54,488 nt of DNA, from positions 1 through 54,488 of the forward strand of contig JAJDUT010000136.1 of the NCBI GenBank assembly GCA_022826515.1, given 5' to 3'. Shown one piece after another: positions 18,203 through 27,483 of the stretch. The DNA is from Candidatus Latescibacterota bacterium. Lineage in GTDB: Bacteria; Latescibacterota; UBA2968; UBA8231. Position 1 is the first letter of the stretch. Each line of letters begins with the position of its first letter. The notes beneath the pieces are model-generated. The model ran no database searches. It had not been told where the DNA came from and saw only the letters and a list, made by a program, of their open reading frames with translations. Position numbers and translations under genes: made by a program.

Positions 18203-18553
18203 ATGAAACTGAAACTGATCGTCGCCTTGGTCAGCAACGACAAGACCGATACTGTGGTCGATGCTGCGCGCGCTGGCGGGGCGACCGGCGCGACAATTAT
18301 TACTGGCGTGCGCGGCGAAGGGCTGAAGCCACAGAAGACCTTTTTCGGTCTCGACTTGGCGGCCCAACGCGATGTCGTCCTGTTCCTGGTGGTCGAGACG
18401 CGGGCGCGCGACATTTTGGAGCGCATCCGCGATGCCGGGCGCTTCGAGCAAGAGCCCGGCGCTGGCATTGCCTTTCAGATCCCGATTGAGGACGCCGTCG
18501 GTCTCACCACCCAACTTCCCACCATCCTAGAAGAAGTGGACGACGAAATATGA
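18203..18553 (+). CDS. P-II-like signalling protein
   Basis: 116 residues, the usual P-II length. The P-II ferredoxin-like fold is recognisable: MKLKLIVALVSNDKTDTVVDAARAGGATGATIITGVRGEGL, then a T-loop-like region (about 42-55, KPQKTFFGLDLAAQ), then RDVVLFLVVETRARDILERIRDAGRF and the GAGIAFQIPIEDAVGL C-loop. The tyrosine of classic GlnB/GlnK T-loops is absent, so uridylylation is unlikely. P-II proteins sense nucleotides or 2-oxoglutarate and gate membrane transporters. Its place between DUF1538 transporters and a CBS protein suggests it controls that transporter. Good Shine-Dalgarno (GAGGAG). Overlaps the next gene by 4 bp. Confidence 0.82.
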   Translation: MKLKLIVALVSNDKTDTVVDAARAGGATGATIITGVRGEGLKPQKTFFGLDLAAQRDVVLFLVVETRARDILERIRDAGRFEQEPGAGIAFQIPIEDAVGLTTQLPTILEEVDDEI

Positions 18554-18951
18554 GCGAGAAACGCACCATCCGAGTCGGAGACGTCATGGGCTCCAAACTC
18601 TACACTATCGACAGGCTTGCGACTGTGGCCGAGGCCATGGCACTCATGAAGCAGTACGAGGTCAGTTCGCTCGCCGTTGACCGGCGCGACGACGACGACG
18701 AGTTCGGCTTGCTCGTGGTCGCGGACATCGCGCGCGAGGTGATCGCCCAAAACCGCGCACCCGAGCGCGTCAATGTGTACGAAATTATGTCAAAACCGGT
18801 GTTGACCCTGCCGTCGGCCATGCTCGCCCGCTACGCGGTGCGCATGCTCGTGCGCTTTGAACTCTCCCGCGCCGTGGTCGTCGACTACGAGCGCAACCCG
18901 CTCGGCATGGTGACTTTGCGCGATCTCGTCCTGAGCCACGTGGCAGAGTGA
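18550..18951 (+). CDS. CBS-domain pair protein
   Basis: 133 residues consisting of two CBS motifs (a Bateman module). The first is about residues 8-63 (VGDVMGSKLYTIDRLATVAEAMALMKQYEVSSLAVD) and the second about 75-130 (VYEIMSKPVLTLPSAMLARYAVRMLVRFELSRAVVVDYERNPLGMVTLRDLV). Such modules bind adenosine nucleotides and regulate partners. It overlaps the P-II-like gene by 4 bp (ATGA), the last gene of the DUF1538 operon. Together they look like two cytosolic nucleotide sensors for one membrane system (inference). Confidence 0.85.
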   Translation: MSEKRTIRVGDVMGSKLYTIDRLATVAEAMALMKQYEVSSLAVDRRDDDDEFGLLVVADIAREVIAQNRAPERVNVYEIMSKPVLTLPSAMLARYAVRMLVRFELSRAVVVDYERNPLGMVTLRDLVLSHVAE

Positions 18952-19141
18952 TGGGGCCGTCGGCCACTATCCGCTTCACGAGCGCTGGCCAGCGGGGTCG
19001 GTAGCGCTTTCAGTTCGATTTTCGAGTCCCCACTGCAATAGCAGCGATTGCGATTCGCCGTCACAATCAGCCGATTGTGGTGTCCTGTAAATGGGTACCC
19101 AAATGGCCTACGACTACGACGAACTGGCCGCTCTGACCAGA
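18952..19141. other. Intergenic stretch with possible 5' gene remnant
   Basis: Non-coding except for a short plus-strand frame starting ATG at 19091 or 19103 (MAYDYDELAALTR...). It runs into the opposite-strand racemase-family gene and soon stops. It could be the truncated start of a gene broken when the AT-richer racemase gene arrived, or chance. No clear terminator was found. Confidence 0.25.
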
Positions 19142-19810
19142 TTAAACTCCACCTTTTTGACGTTTCCAAACATTGGCTGCATACATTAAGCCTATTTCAG
19201 GACTGCTGAGGATTGGAACTGAAATTTCCGGGCACAAATTTGCAGCTCCCGCCATAGAGGCTTGTGCCAACACAATGACATCTCCTTCAGGCGCTTTGGC
19301 TTTTATATTCTGAGCTATTTCACCAAAATATCCCTTTTGATTTCCCTCCTCAAATTTGCTCCAAGCATTACTACAAAAAACCTCAATAAGTTCAACGCTC
19401 TTTCGACGCTCTTTCGCGGTTTCAAGAATAAGGTCACTAGTTGGAGCGATTGTACTTTCGAGTGCGGCAGCAACAATAATTCGGGAACCTATTTCAACTG
19501 CTTTCTCAGCCATAGGTCTATCAACCCGAACAATAACACCATCTGTTAGGTTATTTACTTTTTCTGCACTTGCTCCAATTGTAGAACATGTGCAGAGTAC
19601 CACTGTTGCGCCTTCTTCGATCGCGTAGAGGATACAATCCCGAATGCGTTCATCCAAGTTTTGAGTGATTCCTTTGTCTCGCGCCTCTGTCAGAAATCGC
19701 TCTTCTATAATATGTCTAACGGGCAATTCTAAAGAAGCTTCCTCTATAAGCCGGTTGAAAGTATCGATATGCACTGGTGAAGTATGAAGAAAAGCCAAAT
19801 GGGATTGCAT
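19142..19810 (-). CDS. Aspartate/glutamate racemase family protein
   Basis: About 222 residues from the ATG at 19808-19810, which has a good Shine-Dalgarno (GGGAG, 7-nt spacing). The frame extends to 19909 but that would overlap the dioxygenase gene. The family fold shows in LAFLHTSPVHIDTFNRLIEE, VVLCTCSTIGASA (first catalytic cysteine region) and DVIVLAQASMAGAA. In this last block the second catalytic cysteine of true racemases is replaced, as in some Asp/Glu/hydantoin-racemase relatives of unknown activity. The gene is visibly AT-richer than its neighbours, suggesting transfer. Substrate unknown. Confidence 0.8.
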   Translation of the reverse strand: MQSHLAFLHTSPVHIDTFNRLIEEASLELPVRHIIEERFLTEARDKGITQNLDERIRDCILYAIEEGATVVLCTCSTIGASAEKVNNLTDGVIVRVDRPMAEKAVEIGSRIIVAAALESTIAPTSDLILETAKERRKSVELIEVFCSNAWSKFEEGNQKGYFGEIAQNIKAKAPEGDVIVLAQASMAGAANLCPEISVPILSSPEIGLMYAANVWKRQKGGV

Positions 19811-19883
19811 GAAATGACTCCCTTTCCCTGATAGATAGCGTTTTACGACGGAGATTTTACTAGAGCTGAGTGGTATTCCTCGT

Positions 19884-20690
19884 TCACAAGTCGTACTCCC
19901 CGCGCGCATTCCAGCCCGGGTACTGCTCTTCGAGGCGGGCTAGCGTCTCGTGGGTGTAGTATTCGTGGCCGGGGGGTGGGAAGCGGAAGAGTGCTCGTTC
20001 GCGCGCCGAAAGCCGGCCGATAAAGGCCCGGAAGTGATCTTGCATCCCTCGGTTGGTAAAGCTGCTCACGCCCTCCCAATAGTGGTCGGCGCGGCCGTAG
20101 ATCCGAGTGGCGGAATAGCGCTGCCCTTCGCGGCCCTTGAACACGGTCGCCGAGTGCCAGAGATGGGTGTTGAAGATCATGATGGTGCCCGCCGGTACTG
20201 TCAGCAAAACCCGCTTGCTCAGGTCTTGGCCATAGGGCTTGGGCACGATCTGCATCGGCGCTTGGTTTTCGTCCACAGCTTCGGGAAAGTACCAGGTGCT
20301 GATCTGCGCGTAGCGCCGATCGGCTGTGGGAGGCAGGAGCGAGTTGTTGCCATTGTCGATGTGCAGGCCCGGCTGCTCGGCTCCGGGGTCGGGGTAGCGC
20401 GCCCAGTTGTGAGCGTAGCGGAAGAAGATGTCCTCGGTGTCGAGCACCCGCTGGACGAACTCAATGAGGTCCCAGTCGAGGATGAATTCATTGAAGAGCA
20501 TATCGGCGTAGGGAAAGTCGTCCGTTAAGAGCCGCCTTGCGGGTGGATCGGCGGCGATCACCTCCCAAGGGGGGAGGGTCTGGCGGATGGCTGCGGCGAT
20601 CTGGGCCCGGCGTTCCTCTGGATAGAAATTCTCTACTACGACAAAGCCCTGTTCTACAAAGGTCTGAAAATGATCGTCTGTTAGTTTCAT
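19884..20690 (-). CDS. Phytanoyl-CoA dioxygenase (PhyH) family oxygenase
   Basis: 268 residues. Fe(II)/2-oxoglutarate oxygenase fold: QGFVVVENFYPEERRAQIAAAI at the N-terminus, an iron-binding H-x-D in GLHIDNGNNSLL (about residue 130), the distal histidine in THLWHSATVFKG, and an Arg in RYSATRIYGRAD as candidate 2-oxoglutarate anchor. The C-terminus is a helical extension ending WNARGEYDL. The family hydroxylates small molecules; the substrate is unknown. It is divergent from the NHL/SMP-30/dehydrogenase operon, which suggests a shared catabolic theme. Confidence 0.85.
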   Translation of the reverse strand: MKLTDDHFQTFVEQGFVVVENFYPEERRAQIAAAIRQTLPPWEVIAADPPARRLLTDDFPYADMLFNEFILDWDLIEFVQRVLDTEDIFFRYAHNWARYPDPGAEQPGLHIDNGNNSLLPPTADRRYAQISTWYFPEAVDENQAPMQIVPKPYGQDLSKRVLLTVPAGTIMIFNTHLWHSATVFKGREGQRYSATRIYGRADHYWEGVSSFTNRGMQDHFRAFIGRLSARERALFRFPPPGHEYYTHETLARLEEQYPGWNARGEYDL

Positions 20691-20818
20691 GCTCGATTCT
20701 CCGCTGCGCTTTTGTTTGCGTTTGGATTATACGGTCAAAGCTACTCCGTGCCTATTGCAGGCCGCCGTCCGTATTACCAATATACATTGACATGTTCTCC
20801 CTAACCGCGAGGAATGCC

Positions 20819-21667
20819 ATGAGTGCGACCTATAATTACGAAGTTGTCGAACACTGGGGTCTAGGCCCCCAAGGCCGTCCCATGGGCGGCGTCGTGCCCG
20901 GAGTGGCCGCCGATAGCCAGGGCCGAGTCTTTGTGGGCCGCCGTCACCCGCCCGCTCTGTTGGTCTATGACCGCGACGGGGTCTATATCGACACTTGGGG
21001 TGCCGACCTGCTGGGGAACCCCCACCTGCTGTGGGTTGACGGCGAGGACCAGGTGTACGCGGCCGATACCGACGACCACACCATCCGCTGCTTTAATCCG
21101 CAGGGAGAAGTGGTCCACACTTGGGGTACGCCGGGCGTGCCGGGCGCGCCCGACCAGCCCTTTAACCAGCCCACCAAAGCCATGCGCGGTCCTTCTGGGG
21201 ATTTGTACGTGGCCGATGGGTACGGCCAATACCGCATCCACCGCATTTCAGACTCGGGAGAGTTGGTCCATTCGTGGGGATCTGCGGGCACGGGTCCGGG
21301 CCAATTCGCCCTGCCTCACAGCCTGTGGGTGGACCGCGACGAGCGCGTCTGGGCGGTTGACCGCGAAAACAACCGCATCCAGCGCTTTGACTCCGAGGGC
21401 CGCTACTTAGACGAGTGGACTGACTTGGAAATGCCCATGGATCTCTTCATTACCCCGGACGATACAGTGTACATAGTCGAGGCTCCGTCGCGCGTCAGTA
21501 TCTTCGACATAGAGGGGCAGCTACTAGCCCGCTGGGGCGAGGATGGCTCGGCTCCAGGTCAATTCGCCGACGCTCCGCACAGCATTTGGGTAGATGAGGA
21601 AGGCTCGCTGTACACCGGCGAAGTAGCGACCCTGCACGATAGAGTGCAGAAGTTCCGTCGCGTTTAG
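20819..21667 (+). CDS. NHL-repeat beta-propeller protein
   Basis: About 282 residues from the ATG at 20819-20821 with Shine-Dalgarno GAGGA; the upstream extension has no family similarity. About six NHL repeats are visible (for example GVAADSQGRVFVGRRHPPALLVYDRDGVYIDTWG; SGDLYVADGYGQYRIHRISDSGELVHSWGSAGTGPGQFALPHSLWVDRDERVWAVDRENNRIQRFD). It resembles peptidyl-alpha-hydroxyglycine amidating-lyase-like propellers, but the activity is not assured. No signal peptide, so cytosolic. First gene of a run with SMP-30 (29 nt later) and the semialdehyde dehydrogenase. Confidence 0.82.
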   Translation: MSATYNYEVVEHWGLGPQGRPMGGVVPGVAADSQGRVFVGRRHPPALLVYDRDGVYIDTWGADLLGNPHLLWVDGEDQVYAADTDDHTIRCFNPQGEVVHTWGTPGVPGAPDQPFNQPTKAMRGPSGDLYVADGYGQYRIHRISDSGELVHSWGSAGTGPGQFALPHSLWVDRDERVWAVDRENNRIQRFDSEGRYLDEWTDLEMPMDLFITPDDTVYIVEAPSRVSIFDIEGQLLARWGEDGSAPGQFADAPHSIWVDEEGSLYTGEVATLHDRVQKFRRV

Positions 21668-21696
21668 AAGCCGCTAATTTTAATCGGGAAGATGAT

Positions 21697-22637
21697 ATGG
21701 AAATTGTGAGGTATCCAGACAGTCGCATTGAAGTGATCGACGAGCGCTTCGCCCAGTACAAGCTGGCCAATGCCGCCCTCGAAATGCTCTGGACCGGCGG
21801 GCGCTGGCTCGAAGGCCCGGTGTGGTTTGGCGACGGCCGCTATCTACTGTTCAGCGACATACCCAACAACCGCATTCTCAAGTGGGAAGAAGAAACCGGG
21901 GAGGTCTCTGGCTTCCGCAAGCCATCGAACAACACCAACGGCAACACGCGCGATCTCCAAGGGCGATTGCTGTCGTGCGAACACGACGCACGGCGAGTCA
22001 CGCGGACGGAGTACGACGGTTCAATCACTGTGTTGATGGACCAATTCGAGGGCAAGCGGTTGAACGCCCCCAACGACATCGTGGTGAAGTCGGATGGATC
22101 GATCTGGTTTACAGACCCCGGTTACGGCATTCTAATGGACTACGAGGGGCATCGGGATACGTTCGAGAATGCCGCCAATGTGTATCGTCTCGACCCGGAC
22201 TCGGGGAAAGCAACGGTGGTGGCCGGGGATTTCCAGCGGCCCAACGGCCTCTGCTTCAGCCCGGATGAGTCGCTGCTCTACATCGTCGATACCGGACGCT
22301 CCGACGGCCCCGAATACCCCACCCACATCCGCGTTTTCGACGTCCACGGCGACCGCCTTGCAAACGGGCGCGTGTTCGCAGACATGGGGCTTGGCTCGTC
22401 GGACGGGGTCCGCACCGATGTGGATGGCAACCTGTGGTCGGGGGCCTGTTGGGGAGGCGAGGGTTATGACGGCGTGCATTGTTTTGCTCCCGACGGCACC
22501 TTGATCGGCAAAATTCATCTGCCAGCACCCTGCGCCAACCTCTGCTTCGGCGGCGCAAAGAAAAACAGGCTGTTCATAACCTGTTCGCAGTCGCTTTTTT
22601 CGGTGTACGTCGAGACGAACGGGGCTCAGAAACCATA

Positions 22638-22638
<1 letters not shown>
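21697..22638 (+). CDS. SMP-30/gluconolactonase family hydrolase
   Basis: 313 residues, six-bladed propeller of the SGL family. Visible metal-site motifs: LEGPVWF (Glu), NTNGNTRD, NAPNDIVVKSDGSIWFTDPGYG (Asn), and FSPDESLLYIVDTG (Asp). The family hydrolyses sugar-acid lactones (gluconolactone-like) with a divalent metal. It lies between the NHL protein and an aldehyde dehydrogenase, so lactone opening followed by aldehyde oxidation in one sugar-acid pathway is plausible (inference). Its stop TAA overlaps the next start (TAATG). Confidence 0.87.
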
Positions 22639-24116
<1,478 letters not shown>

Positions 24117-24131
24117 GGAGGCCGCGGCTGC

Positions 24132-25208
24132 TCAGCCCAAGTCCAGATTAAAATCCGCGGGATCGAGGCCACTGTCTTCGGCTAGTCCCCGCAGGCTGAT
24201 CAAGACGTCCTCGGGCATGGCAATACCCTCGGCTAGCGCTTGCTCCCGCTTGTTCCACTCGATCTCGCCCGGCAGGAAGATGGTCCCGCCTTTAGCTGGC
24301 GACGCGCTCTTGATCTCCTTGCACATGACGTCCATGCGGGCGTGGAATTCCTCCAGCGGCATCATTGCGCCGACGTCGATGGCGACAAAGGCGTGGCCTT
24401 GGTTTGAAGGCTCGTCCGTGTCGGCGACCCAGCTCTGGACGCTGCCCATCATCGCCGCCCCGCTAAGGGTGGCCGTCAGCAACTCTACCAGCACAGCCAA
24501 TCCGTACCCTTTGTGTCCGGCCATGGGCAACTGCGCGCCTTTTTCTGGAAACTCGGTGGGATCGGTCGTTGGGATGCCCTCTTCGTCCACCAGCCAAGTG
24601 TCGGGAATGCTGCGCCCTTCGTTTTTGGCCGCGAATATTTTGGTGGCCGCAACCGCGCTGGTGGCAATGTCGAGCATGACGGTGCGGTCGGTGCCGGTGG
24701 GTGCGGCGTAGGCGATCGGGTTGGTTCCCAGCACCCTGCTCTTGCCGCCGGGCACGGTCATGCAGGGTTCTACATTGCACATGGACAGACCGAGCATGTC
24801 GTTTTCGGCGATCATGTTGGCGTAAAACCCGGCAGCCCCGTAGTGGCTGCTGCCTCGGATGCCGATGTAGCACATGCCGCTTCGGCGGGCTTTGGCAACG
24901 GCTAACTCCACGGCGCGGCAGGAGATGGCGGGTGGCATGCCGTCGCAGGCGTCGATAATGGCCCAGGATGGGCCGTCGGCGACGATTTTCTCTTTTGCGG
25001 TCGCGACCAAACGGCCGCGCCGCGCGTTCTGCATTAGGCCACGGATCTGCCGGGTGCCGTGCGTAAAGGTGCCCCAGGTGTCGGTGGTGACGAAGACGTG
25101 GGCGCTTAGTGCGGCGTCTTCTTGGCTGAGGCCGGCTTGGACCATGGCGGCGGTGCAAAAAGCCTTTAGGTCGTCCGGTTGGATGTTTTGGCGGGTAGAT
25201 TCGGTCAA
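24132..25208 (-). CDS. Malate/L-lactate dehydrogenase (Ldh_2) family oxidoreductase
   Basis: 358 residues, the normal family length. Family motifs: GTFTHGTRQIRGLMQNARRGRLVATA, GSSHYGAAGFYANMI, PGGKSRVLGTNPIAYAAPTG, AGHKGYGLAVLVELLTATLSGA. NAD(P)H-dependent 2-oxoacid/2-hydroxyacid reductases of this fold include ureidoglycolate, malate, sulfolactate and 2,3-diketogulonate enzymes. Which one applies cannot be told. Divergent from the SDR gene across a 190-bp gap that contains a long inverted repeat; convergent with mmsA (15 bp). Confidence 0.88.
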   Translation of the reverse strand: MTESTRQNIQPDDLKAFCTAAMVQAGLSQEDAALSAHVFVTTDTWGTFTHGTRQIRGLMQNARRGRLVATAKEKIVADGPSWAIIDACDGMPPAISCRAVELAVAKARRSGMCYIGIRGSSHYGAAGFYANMIAENDMLGLSMCNVEPCMTVPGGKSRVLGTNPIAYAAPTGTDRTVMLDIATSAVAATKIFAAKNEGRSIPDTWLVDEEGIPTTDPTEFPEKGAQLPMAGHKGYGLAVLVELLTATLSGAAMMGSVQSWVADTDEPSNQGHAFVAIDVGAMMPLEEFHARMDVMCKEIKSASPAKGGTIFLPGEIEWNKREQALAEGIAMPEDVLISLRGLAEDSGLDPADFNLDLG

Positions 25209-25271
25209 TGGATTGGCTCCTTTTTAGTTGGTGCGTGGTTTGCGCCTATGGATAAAGAGATTTTTTGCAGC

Positions 25272-25333
25272 CTAGTCAAGGAGGGGTGGCGTTTGTTGTT
25301 GCCGACGTTACAACGGAGCCGCTCCTTGACTAG
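25272..25333. repeat. Long inverted repeat between divergent genes
   Basis: Perfect 12-bp arms CTAGTCAAGGAG (25272-25283) and CTCCTTGACTAG (25322-25333), with a 38-nt spacer. The spacer itself holds an inner GTTGT/ACAAC pair flanked by GGC/GCC. It sits between the divergent Ldh_2 and SDR starts. It could be an operator, an RNA hairpin in the SDR leader, or a tiny mobile-element remnant. Confidence 0.6.
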
Positions 25334-25398
25334 TGTCCAAAAGGGTCTTTTAATGCCCTCCATATTGATTACTTGCATAACGCTAGGAGACAAATGTT

Positions 25399-26184
25399 AT
25401 GAACGGTAGTGTGGGAGTTGAGCAGTACGTAACGATGGAAGAATACCTCAAGGGTCGGCGCTGCATTATCACCGGCTCCAGCGGGACGATTGGCAAAATC
25501 TTTGCGACCTTTATCGCCTCGCGTGGCGGGGTCCCCATTCTGGTGGATGTTGTCCCGCAAGAAGAGACTGAGGAGGCCGTTGCGTCCTACGGTGGCGAGT
25601 ACAGCGTCCATCGCGTGGATCTCAGCGATGTTGCCCAGATCAAATCCTTCTACGCTGAAATAGCCGAACGGTATGACAGTCTCGACCTGCTCATCAATAA
25701 CGCCGGGCTGCTCAGCGAGGTAAAGTTGCTCGACATGACCGAGGACAACTGGGACCGCGTCCTCAATGTAAATGCAAAAGGCGCGGCCTTTATGAGTCAG
25801 GGCGCGGTCGGCCTGATGCAGCATGGCAGCGGCGACCGGCAAATCATCAACATCGTGTCGCTGGCTGCACTGGTGGGCGGGCTGTACGTGGGAGCGCCCT
25901 ATGTTTGCAGCAAGGCGGCTCTGCTCGGCCTCAGCCGCAACTATACGGTGCAGGCAGGTAAGGAATTCGGCATCCGCGTCAATTCCATCAGCCCGGTTAT
26001 TGTCAGCGGCCAGATGATTTCCAACACGCCGAGCGAGGCCATTGACGGGGTCAAAAACCTAATGAAGGTGTGGAATCAGGAAGTCCCCCCGGTGCATCTG
26101 CTCTATGTTTTTGAAATGCTGTGCAGAACCCCGTCGATGACGGGTAAGAACATCGTCCTCGACGGTGGCATTCTGCTGGAGTAG
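25399..26184 (+). CDS. Short-chain dehydrogenase/reductase
   Basis: 261 residues; classical SDR. NAD(P) site TGSSGTIGKIFA, acidic residue after beta-2 (ILVDVV, favouring NAD), NNAG motif (LINNAGLLSE), catalytic Ser in INIVSLAALVG and Y-x3-K in APYVCSKAALLGLS. Ends KNIVLDGGILLE, the usual SDR C-terminal pattern. Shine-Dalgarno GGAGA 8 nt before the ATG. A second ATG twelve codons in (MEEYLKGRRC) is an alternative start. Substrate unknown; its neighbours are carbohydrate or hydroxyacid enzymes. Confidence 0.9.
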   Translation: MNGSVGVEQYVTMEEYLKGRRCIITGSSGTIGKIFATFIASRGGVPILVDVVPQEETEEAVASYGGEYSVHRVDLSDVAQIKSFYAEIAERYDSLDLLINNAGLLSEVKLLDMTEDNWDRVLNVNAKGAAFMSQGAVGLMQHGSGDRQIINIVSLAALVGGLYVGAPYVCSKAALLGLSRNYTVQAGKEFGIRVNSISPVIVSGQMISNTPSEAIDGVKNLMKVWNQEVPPVHLLYVFEMLCRTPSMTGKNIVLDGGILLE

Positions 26185-26523
26185 AGGCTGCCGCAATAAG
26201 CAGCAGCTTCTTGACTTCGACGAAATCGCCAATTTGGAGCCGGTAGAATACAACTCCGACGACAGGCGCGTAAACAACCCATCGGTGTGTGCTTGCCGAC
26301 ACAGTAGGAACCGCCCACAAGCCCCGCTACCAGACCAATCAGCGACGCTGGCACAGATATTGCCTTATACGGGATGAGGATCGCCCACTTGTTGCGTTTT
26401 TTGGGAACGTTTCGCAGTCGGTCTCATGCAGCCGCTCCACCCTCGCAACCATGCAAGGTAGCCCGGAAATTGACACCCCCCTATACTATCCAGTACTTTC
26501 GCTACAACCAAAGGAGAATAGCT
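26185..26523. other. Gene-free stretch of 339 bp
   Basis: No convincing coding frame. Short minus-strand frames have a GLVAGLVGG-type hydrophobic run but no start context or family likeness; a decayed gene is possible. The end carries the Shine-Dalgarno (AAGGAGA) of the coiled-coil gene. Confidence 0.4.
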
Positions 26524-26796
26524 GTGACTAACCCACCCCTGACCCCGGAAGAGCGCCTGTCGCGGCTTGAAGGCGTCTATGAGCATCTTGCCACGAAAGC
26601 CGATATCGCCCGGCTGGAAGGCCAGAACACCCGGCTGGAAGGCGAACTCAAGGCCGAAAGCACCCGGCTGGAAGGCGAACTCAAGGCCGCGATGGCCGAA
26701 CTCAAAACCGAATTGCACAAGGGACTGAACCGCAACCTGTACATTACCATCGGTGCCGTTGTGGCAGTGGCGACGCTTGTGAAATACCTACCGTGA
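26524..26796 (+). CDS. Small coiled-coil protein with C-terminal membrane anchor
   Basis: 90 residues from a GTG at 26524-26526 preceded by AAGGAGA with a 6-nt gap; the frame upstream of it is unlikely to be translated. The middle is heptad-like and built of repeated blocks (RLEGQNT, RLEGELKAEST, RLEGELKAAM). The DNA here is a near-perfect 33-bp tandem repeat. The tail NLYITIGAVVAVATLVKYLP is a single membrane helix. It resembles DUF1640/haemolysin-XhlA-like tail-anchored coiled coils. Function unknown. Confidence 0.65.
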   Translation: MTNPPLTPEERLSRLEGVYEHLATKADIARLEGQNTRLEGELKAESTRLEGELKAAMAELKTELHKGLNRNLYITIGAVVAVATLVKYLP

Positions 26797-26817
26797 AGGG
26801 GTTAGACGGACGCACCC

Positions 26818-27465
26818 ATGCACAGTTCAACACTCGGCGACAGCGATTTTGAGATAACTGCCAGCGGCCAACCAGTCGCGCTGGCAGAGTACTTTCGCGG
26901 CTTTACCAATACCAAGAGGCTGGGGGTGCTAGCGCCCAATCGCCTCGAGGGCGTCGGGGCCATTAATTTGATCATGGCCCACGTAACGGCCTTTTACAAT
27001 ACCTACCGCGCCACGGGCGAAGATTTTTTCGCGTACCCCGATAACTTTACCTTCCAATCGCGTGAGCCCAAAGCGGCGTACGGGATGTTCGACATCTGGC
27101 CGGAGCACAAGGACGTGCTGGTCGGCACAGATGCGGTCGAGCGGCTCAACGCGATTACCGACCGTGGCGTCAACATCCTGCTCGTGCCCGACGGCCCGAC
27201 GGCCCCGCGCGAGTACCAGCGGCAGCAGCTAGCCGCGGCCGAGCGGCTCATCGAAACCTGCTATGCGTATTCGGCCACCGGCGCGGTCGCCGATCCCGAC
27301 GTAGTGATTCGCTGCCCGGCAGATCCGCTCGCCGATTGGTGCCAAAACGTCTGCGACTCCGTGCCCGACGGCGAACGCGAGGAGGGCTGGCAGGGTCAAG
27401 GTCCCGTGCTCGAACAATCCTTCCGCCGCATCAGCCGACAAGAGGCGCTCGTCCGCCTCGCTTAA
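26818..27465 (+). CDS. Conserved-looking protein of unknown function upstream of PhyH
   Basis: 215 residues, no family recognised. It has no signal peptide or membrane segment, and normal codon use for the region. Notable segments: LGVLAPNRLEGVGAINLIMAHVTAFYNTYR, YPDNFTFQSREPKAAYGMFDIWPEHKDVLV, NILLVPDGPTAPREYQRQQLAAAERLIETCYAYS, and a Cys pair region RCPADPLADWCQNVCDSV. It lies 18 nt before the dioxygenase gene on the same strand, with AAAGGAA between them, so probably co-transcribed and possibly working on the same substrate. Confidence 0.65.
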   Translation: MHSSTLGDSDFEITASGQPVALAEYFRGFTNTKRLGVLAPNRLEGVGAINLIMAHVTAFYNTYRATGEDFFAYPDNFTFQSREPKAAYGMFDIWPEHKDVLVGTDAVERLNAITDRGVNILLVPDGPTAPREYQRQQLAAAERLIETCYAYSATGAVADPDVVIRCPADPLADWCQNVCDSVPDGEREEGWQGQGPVLEQSFRRISRQEALVRLA

Positions 27466-27483
27466 GACCAAAAGGAATTTGCC

